A stretch of 64,000 bases of DNA from Methylococcaceae bacterium (GTDB lineage: Bacteria > Pseudomonadota > Gammaproteobacteria > Methylococcales > Methylomonadaceae). Numbering within the stretch: the stretch's first letter is position 1; every line of letters begins with the position of its first letter. Positions 42,958 to 55,094 of this stretch are shown here, piece after piece. Made by a program: the position numbers and the translations under genes. Location of the stretch: the NCBI GenBank assembly GCA_030627205.1, contig DAOUSN010000002.1:36817-100816 (forward strand), given 5' to 3'. The notes below the pieces were generated by a model. It searched no databases and was not told where the DNA came from. It was given only the letters and a program-made list of their open reading frames with translations.

Positions 42958-44328
42958 ATGATGATAGAAACCAGAAAAATAATAGGAAATACTATCATTT
43001 TAAATTCGTCTAAAAATAGCGATAAATACCTTATGAAGGACACTACGGCTTTACAGCCAAGTGTTTATAGTCGCTCAGAGCATAGCATTTCTCGCTCGCA
43101 AATTAATGAGAATGCACTTAAGGTTTTATCTCGTCTGGAAAAAGCAGGCTTTGATGCCTATTTAGTCGGTGGATGTGTACGTGATTTATTATTGGGTAGA
43201 GAACCCAAAGATTTTGATGTTGCCACTAATGCCAGTCCAGAAGAGGTTAAACAGGTTTTTCGTAATTGTCGTCTTATTGGTAAACGCTTTCGATTAGCGC
43301 ATGTTTACTATGGACGTGAAATTATTGAAGTGGCAACTTTTCGTGGTTCAAGTAATAAAACCAGTGAACATCAAAAAACTCATGAAGATGGGCGACTTTT
43401 ACGTGATAATATTTATGGCACACTAGAAGAAGATGTTTGGCGTCGAGATTTTACCGTTAATGCCCTGTACTATACGATTCGGGATTTTTCAGTGATTGAT
43501 TATGTTAATGGAATGAAAGATCATCAAGAGGGTGTATTAAGACTGATTGGCAACCCTGAAGTTCGATATCGAGAAGACCCTGTAAGGATGTTACGCGCGA
43601 TACGTTTTGCGGTAAAATTAGGTTTTAGTCTTGATATTAATTGCGAGCAACCAATATATAAGTTGGGGAAATTACTGACGGGTATTCCTAATGCACGACT
43701 TTATGATGAAACGCTTAAATTATTTTTATCTGGCTATGCGTTGCAGGCATTTGAAATGTTACGTCATTATGGATTATTTGCTATTTTATTTCCACAAACA
43801 GATGGTTGTTTAGCTAGTGAAAACCATGATTTTCCCCGAGTATTTTTAATTAAAGCCCTAGAAAATTCAGATAAACGTATTGCTTTAGGTAAAAGTATTA
43901 CCCCTTATTTTTTATTTTCAGCATTTTTATGGGAAGCGGTACAAATTAAAGTGAAGAAAAAACTTGAAGCAGGTGAAAATCAATATTTTGCCTTACAACA
44001 TGCTGCACATGAAGTATTGAAATTACAAGTAAAAACCACGGCAATACCCAAAAGAGTGACACAATCTATGCGAGAGGTATGGACATTACAGCTTCGTTTT
44101 GAACAACGTACTCATTCAAAAGTTTATCGTTTATTTAATCACCCACGTTTTAGAGCCGCGTATGATTTTTTAGTCTTACGTGCCGAAACAGGTGGGGCTA
44201 ATACCGAATTAGCCCAGTGGTGGACAACGTTTCAGGATGTTGATTCTAAGCAACAAGAAAAAATGTTATCTGCTGTTCATAAAAATGGGGGGAAATATCG
44301 TCGCCCATCAAAAACGAGTGTGAATTAA
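42958..44328 (+). CDS. pcnB: Poly(A) polymerase I
   Basis: PcnB adds 3' poly(A) tails to RNA, promoting decay. The 456-residue class II nucleotidyltransferase shows the core GGCVRDLLLGREPKDFDVATNA (catalytic DxD) near 72-93. It continues with RRDFTVNALYYTI, the RxxxDP element REDPVRMLRAIRF, and a basic C-terminus (KYRRPSKTS). The first 45 residues are not conserved-looking and an internal start (ATG 43033) is possible. It heads the conserved pcnB-folK-panB run. Confidence 0.95.
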   Translation: MMIETRKIIGNTIILNSSKNSDKYLMKDTTALQPSVYSRSEHSISRSQINENALKVLSRLEKAGFDAYLVGGCVRDLLLGREPKDFDVATNASPEEVKQVFRNCRLIGKRFRLAHVYYGREIIEVATFRGSSNKTSEHQKTHEDGRLLRDNIYGTLEEDVWRRDFTVNALYYTIRDFSVIDYVNGMKDHQEGVLRLIGNPEVRYREDPVRMLRAIRFAVKLGFSLDINCEQPIYKLGKLLTGIPNARLYDETLKLFLSGYALQAFEMLRHYGLFAILFPQTDGCLASENHDFPRVFLIKALENSDKRIALGKSITPYFLFSAFLWEAVQIKVKKKLEAGENQYFALQHAAHEVLKLQVKTTAIPKRVTQSMREVWTLQLRFEQRTHSKVYRLFNHPRFRAAYDFLVLRAETGGANTELAQWWTTFQDVDSKQQEKMLSAVHKNGGKYRRPSKTSVN

Positions 44329-44330
44329 TA

Positions 44331-44816
44331 ATGACAAACTCTATCGTTGCTTACATTGGTTTAGGCAGTAATTTAAGTAACCCAATTGCACAAATTAATA
44401 GTGCGCGCGAAGTTATTAAAACATCGAAAAAGAGTGATGAAATTGCCTTTTCCAGTCTTTATAGTAGTCCGCCCATGGGTTCATCTGACCAACCTAATTA
44501 TGTTAATGCGGTGCTGGCAGTTTCAACCGAACTATCACCTATTGACTTGTTACGCTATTTACAAGAAATAGAAAATAGGCATGGACGAGTCAGGGCTGAA
44601 CGTTGGGGAGCGCGAACATTAGATTTAGATTTATTATTATATGGGCAACAACAAATTAATATTCCTGATTTAATTGTTCCACATATTGGCATTAGTGAAA
44701 GAGCTTTTGTGTTATATCCATTACAAGAAATTGCTTCTGATCTAGAAATTCCTTTTTTTGGTTCTGTAAAAAACTTGGTTGCTAAATGCTCATTATCTGG
44801 GTTAGAAAAATTATGA
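44331..44816 (+). CDS. folK: 6-Hydroxymethyl-7,8-dihydropterin pyrophosphokinase
   Basis: FolK moves pyrophosphate from ATP to 6-hydroxymethyl-dihydropterin, a step of folate synthesis. The 161-residue protein has AYIGLGSNLSNP at the N-terminus and the signature RWGARTLDLDLLLYG near 89-103 (the two metal-binding Asp are within DLDL), followed by VPHIGISERAFVLYPL. It starts 2 bases after pcnB and overlaps panB by 4 bases. Confidence 0.96.
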   Translation: MTNSIVAYIGLGSNLSNPIAQINSAREVIKTSKKSDEIAFSSLYSSPPMGSSDQPNYVNAVLAVSTELSPIDLLRYLQEIENRHGRVRAERWGARTLDLDLLLYGQQQINIPDLIVPHIGISERAFVLYPLQEIASDLEIPFFGSVKNLVAKCSLSGLEKL

Positions 44817-45622
44817 ATTCTGGGCAACAATCATACAAAAGTTTAACGATTATTGATTTAATTACTTTAAAACAACAGGGAGAGAAAATCAGTTGTTTAA
44901 CTGCTTACGATGCAAGTTTTAGTGCTTTAATTGATAAAGTAGGTATTGAAGTTATATTAATTGGTGATTCTTTAGGAATGGTCATTCAAGGTCAAAGCTC
45001 CACTGTACCGGTTACCATTGAGGAAATAATTTATCATAGTTGCTGTGTTATTCGTGGTAAAAAACAAGCATTTATAATTGCTGACTTGCCATTTGCAAGC
45101 TATTACTCAAAAATGGTAGCCATAGAAAATGCCATAAAAATAATGCAACAAGGTGGCGTACAAATGGTTAAATTAGAGGGAGCGCAGATAGATATTATTT
45201 ATTTTTTAGTTGAGCAAGGCATTCCTGTTTGTGGTCATTTAGGTTTATTACCTCAATCAATTAATCAACTTGGTCATTATCAAGTTAAAGGTAGGTTACA
45301 GTCAGAGGCTGATAAAATTTTTAGTGATGCTCAAAAAATAGAGCAAGCAGGGGCAAAACTTTTAATTTTAGAATGTGTCCCTGCTATTTTAGCTAAAAAA
45401 ATTAGTGCTTCTTTAAAAATTCCTGTGATTGGAATTGGAGCAGGAGTTGATTGTGATGGTCAGATTTTAGTGTTATACGATATGTTGGGTTTAAGTGATG
45501 GTAAACGTCCACGCTTTACGCAGAATTTTATGCAAGGAGCAGAGAGTATTGAGATTGCAATTCAGCGATATCGTGATGCGGTTAAAAAGTCATTATTTCC
45601 AACTATTGAACAGAGTTATTAA
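44813..45622 (+). CDS. panB: Ketopantoate hydroxymethyltransferase
   Basis: PanB transfers a hydroxymethyl group from 5,10-methylene-tetrahydrofolate to 2-oxoisovalerate, the first committed step of pantothenate and coenzyme A synthesis. I start it at ATG 44813, inside the ATGA overlap with folK, giving 269 residues; a longer frame to 44786 would overlap folK further. Typical segments are SCLTAYDASFS, LIGDSLGMVIQG, ADLPFASY and GIGAGVDCDGQILVLYDM. panC is not directly downstream. Confidence 0.95.
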   Translation: MNSGQQSYKSLTIIDLITLKQQGEKISCLTAYDASFSALIDKVGIEVILIGDSLGMVIQGQSSTVPVTIEEIIYHSCCVIRGKKQAFIIADLPFASYYSKMVAIENAIKIMQQGGVQMVKLEGAQIDIIYFLVEQGIPVCGHLGLLPQSINQLGHYQVKGRLQSEADKIFSDAQKIEQAGAKLLILECVPAILAKKISASLKIPVIGIGAGVDCDGQILVLYDMLGLSDGKRPRFTQNFMQGAESIEIAIQRYRDAVKKSLFPTIEQSY

Positions 45623-45781
45623 GAAACTGATTATTTTAAATAATAAGTTTAGCATTCAATAGCATTAACGAGTATGGACTACAAGTTTAGTTAGGCTTGC
45701 TGATTGAGCAATTAAGGCTTTTATGGTGTAATAGTAGGGTTTTACATTTTTCAAGTCCCTCTTCATTAATAACTATTATAA

Positions 45782-48370
<2,589 letters not shown>

Positions 48371-48378
<8 letters not shown>

Positions 48379-49258
48379 TGAAAAGAAACAATGTGAATTT
48401 ATGGCGAACCTTTGTGAAAAATTAGATCAATGTGAGCATTATCAAAAATTTGCAGTTTATCGTGATAAAATTTTAGCCTTAAGCAATGAGAGTTTAGAAA
48501 AAACTATTGCGATTGCATTATCACTGTGTTTTGTCTGTGCGATTTTAGTTTCAATTTCAGCGGTCGCCTTAAAACCATTGCAAGTTGAAAATAAAGCGAT
48601 GGATATGAAAAAAAATATCCTAGAAGTGGCGGGTTTATTAACTGAAGAATCGGATATTAATGAAGATTTTGCTTCGAAAATTGAAGCAAAATTAGTGAAT
48701 ATGGAAACAGGGGAATACGTCACAACTATTGATATAGCAACTTATGATCAACGTAAAGCCGCTAAAGATCCGACTCAAAACATTAAGATTCCAAGAAATA
48801 AAGATATTGCGAGCATTAAAAGAAAAGCTAAAATTGCTAAAGTTTATTTAGTTAAAGACGGCGATTCGGTTAAATCCATCATCTTACCCGTTCATGGTTA
48901 CGGTTTATGGTCAACGATGTATGGCTTTTTAGCGTTAGATGCGGATGGTCAAACGGTACAGAGTATTAACTTTTATGACCAAGCAGAAACACCTGGATTA
49001 GGCGGCGAAGTCGTTAATCCTAATTGGCGGGCTTTATGGTCGGGAAAACAGGTTTATTCTGAATCGGGTGACGTTGCGTTGAAATTAATTAAAGGCGTAG
49101 TTGATAAAACCAAAGACGGGGCTGAATTTCAAGTAGATGGTTTAGCAGGGGCTACCTTGACAAGTACAGGGGTTAGCAACTTAATTAAATACTGGATGAG
49201 CGCGGAAGGATTTGCACCTTATTTAGATAAAATAAGACCTGAATGCGAGGGTGAATAA
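48371..49258 (+). CDS. nqrC: Na+-translocating NADH:quinone reductase subunit C
   Basis: NqrC carries the second covalent FMN on a periplasmic domain. The 295-residue protein has a transmembrane segment near 40-62 and the flavinylation motif as [12 protein letters not shown] near 257-268, where Ala replaces the Ser most often seen before GAT, with the acceptor Thr kept. [15 protein letters not shown] and ETPGLGGEV are also characteristic. The ApbE-type flavin transferase that loads it is not in the window. Confidence 0.95.
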
Positions 49259-49259
49259 A

Positions 49260-49928
49260 ATGGATAATGAAACAAAAAAAGTATTAATCGACCCGTTAGT
49301 TAATAACAATCCGATTACGTTACAAGTCTTAGGAATCTGTTCGGCGTTAGCGGTTACCTCGCAAATGTCAACATCCTTGATTATGGCAGTGGCATTGACT
49401 GCGGTTACAGGGTGTTCAAGTGCAGCGATTAGTTCGATTCGTAATCATATTCCCAGTAGTATTCGGATAATTGTTCAAATGACGATTATTGCCTCCTTAG
49501 TGATTGTGGTGGATCAACTGTTAAAAGCCTTTGCTTACGATGTCAGTAAACAGTTATCGGTTTTCGTCGGCTTGATTATTACTAACTGTATTGTGATGGG
49601 ACGTGCTGAAGCGTATGCGATGAAAAATCCGCCGATGGCGAGTTTTATTGATGGAATTGGAAATGGACTGGGTTACAGTTTGATTTTAATTATCGTCGCT
49701 TTTTTCAGAGAATTATTAGGCTCTGGAAAATTATTAGGCATTGAGGTTTTTCCGTTAATTAAAGATGGCGGCTGGTATGAACCGAATGGGTTAATGTTAT
49801 TACCGCCGAGTGCCTTTTTTATTATTGGTTTTATTATTTGGGTTTTCCGTCAATGGAAAACGGATCAAGTTGAACAGCCCGACTTCCAAATTTTGGATAT
49901 TTCTCATGGTGAAGGAGGACATCACTAA
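49260..49928 (+). CDS. nqrD: Na+-translocating NADH:quinone reductase subunit D
   Basis: A 222-residue integral membrane subunit with about six spans, starting at ATG 49260 (MDNETKKVL); a GTG at 49251 is in frame but overlaps the nqrC stop. Typical stretches are [37 protein letters not shown] and [16 protein letters not shown]. With NqrE it forms the inverted-topology pair that holds the membrane [2Fe-2S] centre, to which its cysteine in TNCIVMGR belongs. Confidence 0.95.
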   Translation: MDNETKKVLIDPLVNNNPITLQVLGICSALAVTSQMSTSLIMAVALTAVTGCSSAAISSIRNHIPSSIRIIVQMTIIASLVIVVDQLLKAFAYDVSKQLSVFVGLIITNCIVMGRAEAYAMKNPPMASFIDGIGNGLGYSLILIIVAFFRELLGSGKLLGIEVFPLIKDGGWYEPNGLMLLPPSAFFIIGFIIWVFRQWKTDQVEQPDFQILDISHGEGGHH

Positions 49929-50536
49929 TGGAAGCTTATATTAGTTTGTTTTTGAAAGCGGTTTTTGTTGAAAACTTAGCCTTAGCGTTCTTCTTAGGCA
50001 TGTGTACTTTCCTTGCGGTATCGAAGAAAATATCTACCGCGATGGGCTTAGGCGTTGCGGTGATGGTGGTTCAAATGATTACCGTCCCCGCTAATAATCT
50101 GATTTATCATTTATTATTAAAAGAAGACGCGTTAGCTTGGATGGGAATTACGGGGGTTGATTTAAGCTTCTTAGTGCTTTTAAGTTGTATCGGCATGATT
50201 GCTGCGTTGGTACAAATTTTGGAAATGATTTTAGATAAATATTTCCCCTCTTTGTACCATGCGTTAGGGGTTTTCTTACCGCTTATTACGGTGAATTGCG
50301 CTATTTTAGGCGGCAGTTTATTCATGATTGAACGAGATTATGATTTTGGCGAAAGTGTTGTTTACGGAATAGGTAGTGGTTTTGGCTGGGCGTTAGCAAT
50401 CACAGTGATGGCAGGCGTGCGTGAAAAATTAAAATACAGTGATATTCCAGCTGGATTACAAGGCTTAGGAATTACTTTCATCAGTGCGGGATTAATGTCA
50501 TTAGGGTTTATGGCATTTTCTGGCATTCAACTTTAA
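49928..50536 (+). CDS. nqrE: Na+-translocating NADH:quinone reductase subunit E
   Basis: A 202-residue, six-span membrane subunit homologous to NqrD. It shows [20 protein letters not shown] near the N-terminus and the second conserved cysteine region [11 protein letters not shown]. Its start shares a base with the nqrD stop (TAATG). It is homologous to RnfA, but the gene order with nqrA-F settles the assignment. Confidence 0.96.
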   Translation: MEAYISLFLKAVFVENLALAFFLGMCTFLAVSKKISTAMGLGVAVMVVQMITVPANNLIYHLLLKEDALAWMGITGVDLSFLVLLSCIGMIAALVQILEMILDKYFPSLYHALGVFLPLITVNCAILGGSLFMIERDYDFGESVVYGIGSGFGWALAITVMAGVREKLKYSDIPAGLQGLGITFISAGLMSLGFMAFSGIQL

Positions 50537-50548
50537 AAAGGTATCATA

Positions 50549-51769
50549 ATGCTTGAAATTTTATTAGGCGTGGTGTTTTTTACGGTGATCGTAATTGCAC
50601 TGGTCTTTATAATTATCGCTGCGAAAAATAAATTAGTCGCTTCGGGTGATATTGCTATTCTTGTCAATGATGAGAAAACAATCCATGTTCCTGCTGGCTC
50701 TAAATTACTAACGGTATTGGCTGATAATGATTTATTTATTCCCTCAGCCTGTGGCGGTGGCGGTACATGTGGTCAATGTAAAGTCAAAGTTAATTCAGGC
50801 GGGGGTGAAATTTTACCGACTGAATTATCCCATATTACCAAAAGAGAAGCGGCCGAAGGCGAACGTCTTTGTTGTCAAGTCACGGTTAAACATGACATGA
50901 ACATTGAAGTCGAAGACAGTGTTTTCGGAGTTAAAAAATGGGAATGTACCGTTAAATCCAATGATAACGTAGCGACTTTTATTAAAGAATTAGTCTTAAC
51001 GTTACCTGAAGGGGAAGCGATTAATTATCGTGCAGGCGGGTATGTTCAAATCGAATGCCCTCCCCATGTTTCGAAATATGCCGATATGGATGTTGCTAAG
51101 GAATTCCATGAAGATTGGGATAAATTTGATATTTGGCGTTATATCTCTGATGTTAAAGAAGATACCTTACGTGCGTATTCAATGGCTTCTTATCCTGAAG
51201 AAAAAGAGATCATGTTGAACGTCCGTATTGCAACCCCTCCTCCGGGTGCGCCTGATTCAGTGCCTCCTGGTATCATGTCTTCGTTTATCTTTAATTTAAA
51301 AGAAGGCGATAAAGTCTTAATATCAGGGCCTTATGGTGAATTTTATGCCAAAGACACTGATAATGAAATGGTCTTTATTGGCGGCGGGGCAGGAATGGCA
51401 CCGATGCGTTCCCATCTTTTTGACCAAATGAGACGGTTAAAATCAAAACGTAAAATGTCATTTTGGTATGGCGCACGTAGTAAACGTGAAATGTTTTATG
51501 TTGAAGATTTTGACATGTTAGCCAAAGAGAATGACAATTTTGAATGGCATTGTGCCTTGTCAGACCCAATGGCAGATGACAATTGGGATGGTTACACGGG
51601 TTTTATTCACAACGTGATTTTGGAAGAGTATTTGAAAAATCATCCAGCCCCTGAAGATTGTGAGTTCTACATGTGTGGGCCACCAATGATGAACAGTGCG
51701 GTAATTAAAATGCTTAAAGATTTAGGCGTTGAAGACGACCATATTATGTTGGACGATTTTGGCGGTTAA
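50549..51769 (+). CDS. nqrF: Na+-translocating NADH:quinone reductase subunit F
   Basis: NqrF is where NADH is oxidised. The 406-residue protein has an N-terminal anchor (about 2-24), a [2Fe-2S] ferredoxin domain with [10 protein letters not shown] near 70-79 and C near 111, an FAD domain with [11 protein letters not shown], and an NADH domain with [13 protein letters not shown] near 276. It ends FYMCGPPMM...MLDDFGG, as expected. It is the last gene of the operon; a strong terminator follows. apbE and nqrM, common followers, are missing here. Confidence 0.97.
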   Translation: MLEILLGVVFFTVIVIALVFIIIAAKNKLVASGDIAILVNDEKTIHVPAGSKLLTVLADNDLFIPSACGGGGTCGQCKVKVNSGGGEILPTELSHITKREAAEGERLCCQVTVKHDMNIEVEDSVFGVKKWECTVKSNDNVATFIKELVLTLPEGEAINYRAGGYVQIECPPHVSKYADMDVAKEFHEDWDKFDIWRYISDVKEDTLRAYSMASYPEEKEIMLNVRIATPPPGAPDSVPPGIMSSFIFNLKEGDKVLISGPYGEFYAKDTDNEMVFIGGGAGMAPMRSHLFDQMRRLKSKRKMSFWYGARSKREMFYVEDFDMLAKENDNFEWHCALSDPMADDNWDGYTGFIHNVILEEYLKNHPAPEDCEFYMCGPPMMNSAVIKMLKDLGVEDDHIMLDDFGG

Positions 51770-51792
51770 TTTTTATTCATTAAACGATCACT

Positions 51793-51832
51793 AAAACGGG
51801 AAGTCGAGGTTAAACTTGACTTCCCGTTTTTT
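51793..51832 (+). terminator. Strong rho-independent terminator of the nqr operon
   Basis: AAAACGGGAAGTC and GACTTCCCGTTTT form a perfect 13-bp stem with a 12-base loop; the T-run continues to TTTTTT. It begins about 24 bases after the nqrF stop. Confidence 0.92.
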
Positions 51833-51961
51833 AGTGTACCTATTAAAAGTTAATTGTACGAAATAATTTGTACATCCTGTCTTTTGTCCTTATAATTATA
51901 ATAAGATAAATGGAAAACTCCGTTTATCTTTTAAAGTTAAACTCAAAATGAGGTATAAACT

Positions 51962-52555
51962 ATGAATATATTAAAAGTTGATGATAAAGGAAAAGCTGCC
52001 TGTGATGATTGTAAGGCATTCGTTAAAACCACTTATCTATTAAGGGATGTTCCTTTTAGTGACCAAAGTGGGGTCGTTAAAAACGTTTTAGTCGGGGTTT
52101 GCAATCAATGTAATTCGGTGGTTTCGTTACCTCATCAATCAACCCCTTTAGTTAAAGAGCAATTAGAAAAACAACGAGGAATACTTGAAACTCGTGTTCC
52201 CGCACATTTTATAGATATTCTTAATTTAGCCAGTTTTGAATTAGGTGGATCAATGGATTTTGTAGCAACCCTTATTAGATATTATCTTCATAACTTAGCT
52301 AATGAACATTTATCAGAAAAAGAGATTAATCACTATTTAACCCATAGTTTAACTAAAGGAAAATCTCAAAAACGTTTATCCATTAAAGGACGACATATTG
52401 CCACCGATTTAGCGAAAATTAAAGAACTAATGCCTATCACTTCTACGTCTAATATCATTAAAATTATTGTTTTAAAAATAAATGAAGATGTGTTATTGAA
52501 AAATAATGCTGAAAAAATTCAGTTTTTAAAAAGTTTTATTGCTATTTCTAGTTAG
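51962..52555 (+). CDS. Protein with N-terminal YgiT-like zinc finger, function unknown
   Basis: A 197-residue protein. The first 55 residues hold two CxxC pairs (C14/C17 in CDDC and C47/C50 in CNQC) in an arrangement like the zinc-finger half of MqsA/YgiT antitoxins. The rest is mainly helical, with a basic segment near 130-150 (KGKSQKRLSIKGRHIA) and no obvious Xre-type helix-turn-helix. No toxin gene is adjacent. It stands alone between the nqr terminator and soxY. It may be a small DNA- or RNA-binding regulator; this is a guess. Confidence 0.65.
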   Translation: MNILKVDDKGKAACDDCKAFVKTTYLLRDVPFSDQSGVVKNVLVGVCNQCNSVVSLPHQSTPLVKEQLEKQRGILETRVPAHFIDILNLASFELGGSMDFVATLIRYYLHNLANEHLSEKEINHYLTHSLTKGKSQKRLSIKGRHIATDLAKIKELMPITSTSNIIKIIVLKINEDVLLKNNAEKIQFLKSFIAISS

Positions 52556-52611
52556 CTAAAATAGCAAATAAAGATTAAACTTAATTTTTATTTTTATTTA
52601 GCGTACCAAAT

Positions 52612-53064
52612 ATGGCTACTAATCGTCGAATTTTTCTTAAAAGAACGGCTGTTGCTTGCAGTACATGTCTACTCGTTTTAAAAACAGCACAAGCGGAATC
52701 GCTGGCAGATTTATTTTCACCTGGCTCTGTTGCAGAAAGTTTTGCTCATTCGTTTGCAACTAAAGATATTACTACCAGTGATAAGATTAATCTAAAAATT
52801 CCTATTATTGCTGAAAATGGGGCTGTTGTTCCCTTAACAGTTACTAGTTCTTTGGAAAATGTTGAGCAAATTTATATTTTTGTTGAAAAAAATCCTATTC
52901 CCTTAATGGCTATTTTTAATTTATCCCCTGATATGGATGCTTTTGTATCAGCACGTGTGAAAATGGCAAAAACCTCACAAGTTATTGTTGTTGTTAAAGC
53001 ACAATCGCGTTTATATAAAATTCAAAAACTCGTTAAAGTAACCATTGGCGGCTGTGGAGGTTAA
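52612..53064 (+). CDS. soxY: Sulfur carrier protein SoxY
   Basis: SoxY is the periplasmic carrier that holds sulfur intermediates on a C-terminal cysteine during thiosulfate oxidation. The 150-residue protein starts with a twin-arginine signal (NRRIFLKRTA), cleavable near TAQA, and ends GGCGG, the swinging-arm motif with the sulfur-binding Cys. The core KINLKIPIIAENGAVVPLTV is typical. soxZ begins 2 bases after the stop, with GGAGG of the soxY end serving as its ribosome binding site. No other sox gene is nearby. Confidence 0.95.
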   Translation: MATNRRIFLKRTAVACSTCLLVLKTAQAESLADLFSPGSVAESFAHSFATKDITTSDKINLKIPIIAENGAVVPLTVTSSLENVEQIYIFVEKNPIPLMAIFNLSPDMDAFVSARVKMAKTSQVIVVVKAQSRLYKIQKLVKVTIGGCGG

Positions 53065-53065
53065 T

Positions 53066-53377
53066 ATGTCTACTATTAAAATACGCACAAAACTCATAGA
53101 AGGAAAAACTCAAATTAGAACGCTAATTTCTCATCCAATGGAACATGGGCGTAATTTAGACGAAGCGACTGGAAAATTAATTCCAGTTCATTACATTCAA
53201 GAACTACTGGTCAAACACAATGATAAACTTATTGTTAACAGTCAACTTGGGGCTGGAATTTCTAAAAACCCTTATTTTGCATTTATGCTAAAAGGTGGTA
53301 AGAAAGGTGATAAAATTAGTGTTAGCTGGAAAGATAATTTAGGTAATAGCGATGTGCAAATCAGAGAAATTGAATAA
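53066..53377 (+). CDS. soxZ: SoxZ, partner of SoxY
   Basis: SoxZ forms a heterodimer with SoxY and shields the sulfur-loaded cysteine. The start is ATG 53066 (MSTIKIRTKLIEG) after GGAGG; a longer frame from 53045 would overlap soxY. The 103-residue protein shows RTLISHPMEHGRNLDEATG and YFAFMLKGGKKGDKISVSW, family-typical. It has no signal peptide and would be exported with SoxY through Tat. The gene ends inside a 17-base tandem duplication. Confidence 0.95.
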   Translation: MSTIKIRTKLIEGKTQIRTLISHPMEHGRNLDEATGKLIPVHYIQELLVKHNDKLIVNSQLGAGISKNPYFAFMLKGGKKGDKISVSWKDNLGNSDVQIREIE

Positions 53378-53403
53378 TCAATTATCTTGAATAATCAATT
53401 ATC
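53370..53403. repeat. 17-base tandem duplication at the soxZ 3' end
   Basis: TTGAATAATCAATTATC occurs twice head to tail; the first copy includes the soxZ stop codon. It is probably a slippage duplication; no function is evident. Confidence 0.75.
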
Positions 53404-53434
53404 TTTAAATAACTTAGATAAATTAATTTTTAAG

Positions 53435-53536
53435 TCAGGAAATAAATAGGGCATCCTCAAATGTCCACGTTAAATAATCAGCATAATTATAACTTGCTGC
53501 TAAATCAAGTTGAGATAACCGAGTGATATTCGCCAT
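53435..53536 (-). pseudogene. Truncated Uma2/DUF820-like N-terminal remnant
   Basis: A 33-codon frame starts MANITRLSQLDLAASYNYAD and continues YLTWTFEDALFIS before a stop. The pattern of a short opening, QLDL-x(5)-Y-x-YADYLTW-x-FE is that of the first part of Uma2 family (DUF820) putative endonucleases, which are normally near 200 residues. No continuation was seen in the bases after the stop, so this is a decayed fragment. Such genes are common multi-copy mobile passengers in some gammaproteobacteria and cyanobacteria. Confidence 0.55.
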
Positions 53537-53548
53537 AAGAGTAATTTT

Positions 53549-54382
53549 TTAAAGGGTAGTTTCAATAAATGTTGTCTTTTTTACTGCTTTATCTATGGTC
53601 ATTAAAATTTCTAATAATTCTTTCATTCGATGTAATGGCCATGAATTAGCCCCATCACTTAACGCTTTTTCAGGATTAGGATGAGTCTCCATAAATAATC
53701 CTGAAATTCCCACCGCAACAGCAGCACGAGCTAAAACAGGAATAAATTCACGTTGTCCACCTGAAACTGTTCCTTGCCCCCCCGGTAATTGCACTGAATG
53801 CGTACCATCAAATACAACAGGGCAATTAGTATCACGCATCACCGCAAGTGAACGCATATCTGATACTAAGTTATTATAACCAAATGAAACTCCACGTTCA
53901 CAAACCATAATCTGTTCATTACCTGTAGATTTGGCTTTATTAACTACATGTTTCATATCCCATGGCGCTAAAAATTGCCCCTTTTTAATATTTACAGGGA
54001 TGCCTTGTTTAGCGACTTGTTGAATAAAATTAGTCTGGCGACATAAAAAAGCTGGGGTTTGCATGACATCAACTACACTAGCCACTTCCGCTAATGGTGT
54101 ATCTTCATGAACATCAGTTAATACAGGAACCCCAATTGTTTGTTTTACTTTTTCTAAAATTTTTAAACCTGTTTCAAACCCTAGTCCTCTAAAGCTTTCA
54201 TGCGATGAACGATTGGCTTTGTCAAATGATGATTTATAAATAAAGGGAATGTTTAATTCTGTGGTCAGTTCTTTTAAAAAACCTGCGGTATCTACAGCAA
54301 GTTGTTCACTTTCAATGACACAAGGGCCAGCAATTAAAAACAGAGGGTTATCTAAACTTGCGTCGAAGTCACATAATTTCAT
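53549..54382 (-). CDS. kdsA: 3-Deoxy-D-manno-octulosonate 8-phosphate synthase
   Basis: KdsA condenses phosphoenolpyruvate and arabinose 5-phosphate to KDO 8-phosphate for the lipopolysaccharide core, confirming a Gram-negative envelope. The 277-residue protein has [47 protein letters not shown] and [13 protein letters not shown], in the expected order. The usual pyrG-kdsA-eno linkage is broken, as eno is 34 kb away. It follows the M50 protease gene on the same strand. Confidence 0.97.
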   Translation of the reverse strand: MKLCDFDASLDNPLFLIAGPCVIESEQLAVDTAGFLKELTTELNIPFIYKSSFDKANRSSHESFRGLGFETGLKILEKVKQTIGVPVLTDVHEDTPLAEVASVVDVMQTPAFLCRQTNFIQQVAKQGIPVNIKKGQFLAPWDMKHVVNKAKSTGNEQIMVCERGVSFGYNNLVSDMRSLAVMRDTNCPVVFDGTHSVQLPGGQGTVSGGQREFIPVLARAAVAVGISGLFMETHPNPEKALSDGANSWPLHRMKELLEILMTIDKAVKKTTFIETTL

Positions 54383-54422
54383 AAATTTTTTTATTTTGTA
54401 TAAATGGTAATGACATAGTATC

Positions 54423-55082
54423 CTAAAGTCCGCCTAAAGCAAAAAACCATTGTTGAAGAATAAACATAGGGGTGGCTAATAAGAAATTTAGCCCTCCAGT
54501 CAATAATAAAGCTAATAAAATAATAAATCCAAAGCGTTCTAAATAATTATAATAAAATGCTAACTTTTCGGGTAATACTCCTGCAATGATACGTCCACCG
54601 TCTAAAGGTGGGATAGGAATTAAGTTAATGAGTGCTAACACTAAATTGATACTAATGCCAGCAACACCAGAATAAATAAGCGGTAATGCAATAGTTTCGC
54701 TACTATTAAAGACCATTGTTCCTAAACGCATAATGATTGCCCAAGCAACTGCCATTAATAAATTAGAAATTGGACCTGCTAGAGCAACAATTGCCATAGT
54801 TTGTCTAGGTCGTTTAAAATTTTGAGGAATAACTGGTACAGGTTTTGCCCATCCAAAAATATAACCAGTAAAGCTAATGAGTAATAACGCTGGAATAATA
54901 ATTGTACCAACTAAATCAATATGCTTAATCGGGTTCAAGGTTAATCGTCCTAAATTAGAGGCAGTATTATCACCAAATTTTTTAGCCACCCATCCATGTG
55001 CAACTTCATGTACGGTAATTGCAAAAATTACCGGTAATATCCATACGGCAATTCGTTGAATTAGAGTTAATTCATCCATCAT
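54423..55082 (-). CDS. Site-2 protease family membrane protein (M50, minimal type)
   Basis: A 219-residue membrane protein with five to six hydrophobic segments, the zinc-binding HEVAHGW (HExxH) near residues 25-31 and the third ligand in PPLDGGRI near 158-165. It belongs to the short group often annotated YwhC-like site-2 protease family, lacking PDZ domains. Its substrate is unknown. It lies between yciO-like and kdsA on the same strand with a 12-base gap to the former. Confidence 0.9.
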   Translation of the reverse strand: MMDELTLIQRIAVWILPVIFAITVHEVAHGWVAKKFGDNTASNLGRLTLNPIKHIDLVGTIIIPALLLISFTGYIFGWAKPVPVIPQNFKRPRQTMAIVALAGPISNLLMAVAWAIIMRLGTMVFNSSETIALPLIYSGVAGISINLVLALINLIPIPPLDGGRIIAGVLPEKLAFYYNYLERFGFIILLALLLTGGLNFLLATPMFILQQWFFALGGL

Positions 55083-55094
55083 AATATTCTTTCC

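Noticed and set aside
53045..53065. Longer soxZ frame from 53045
   Set aside because: It overlaps the soxY end, and GGAGG with proper spacing points to ATG 53066.
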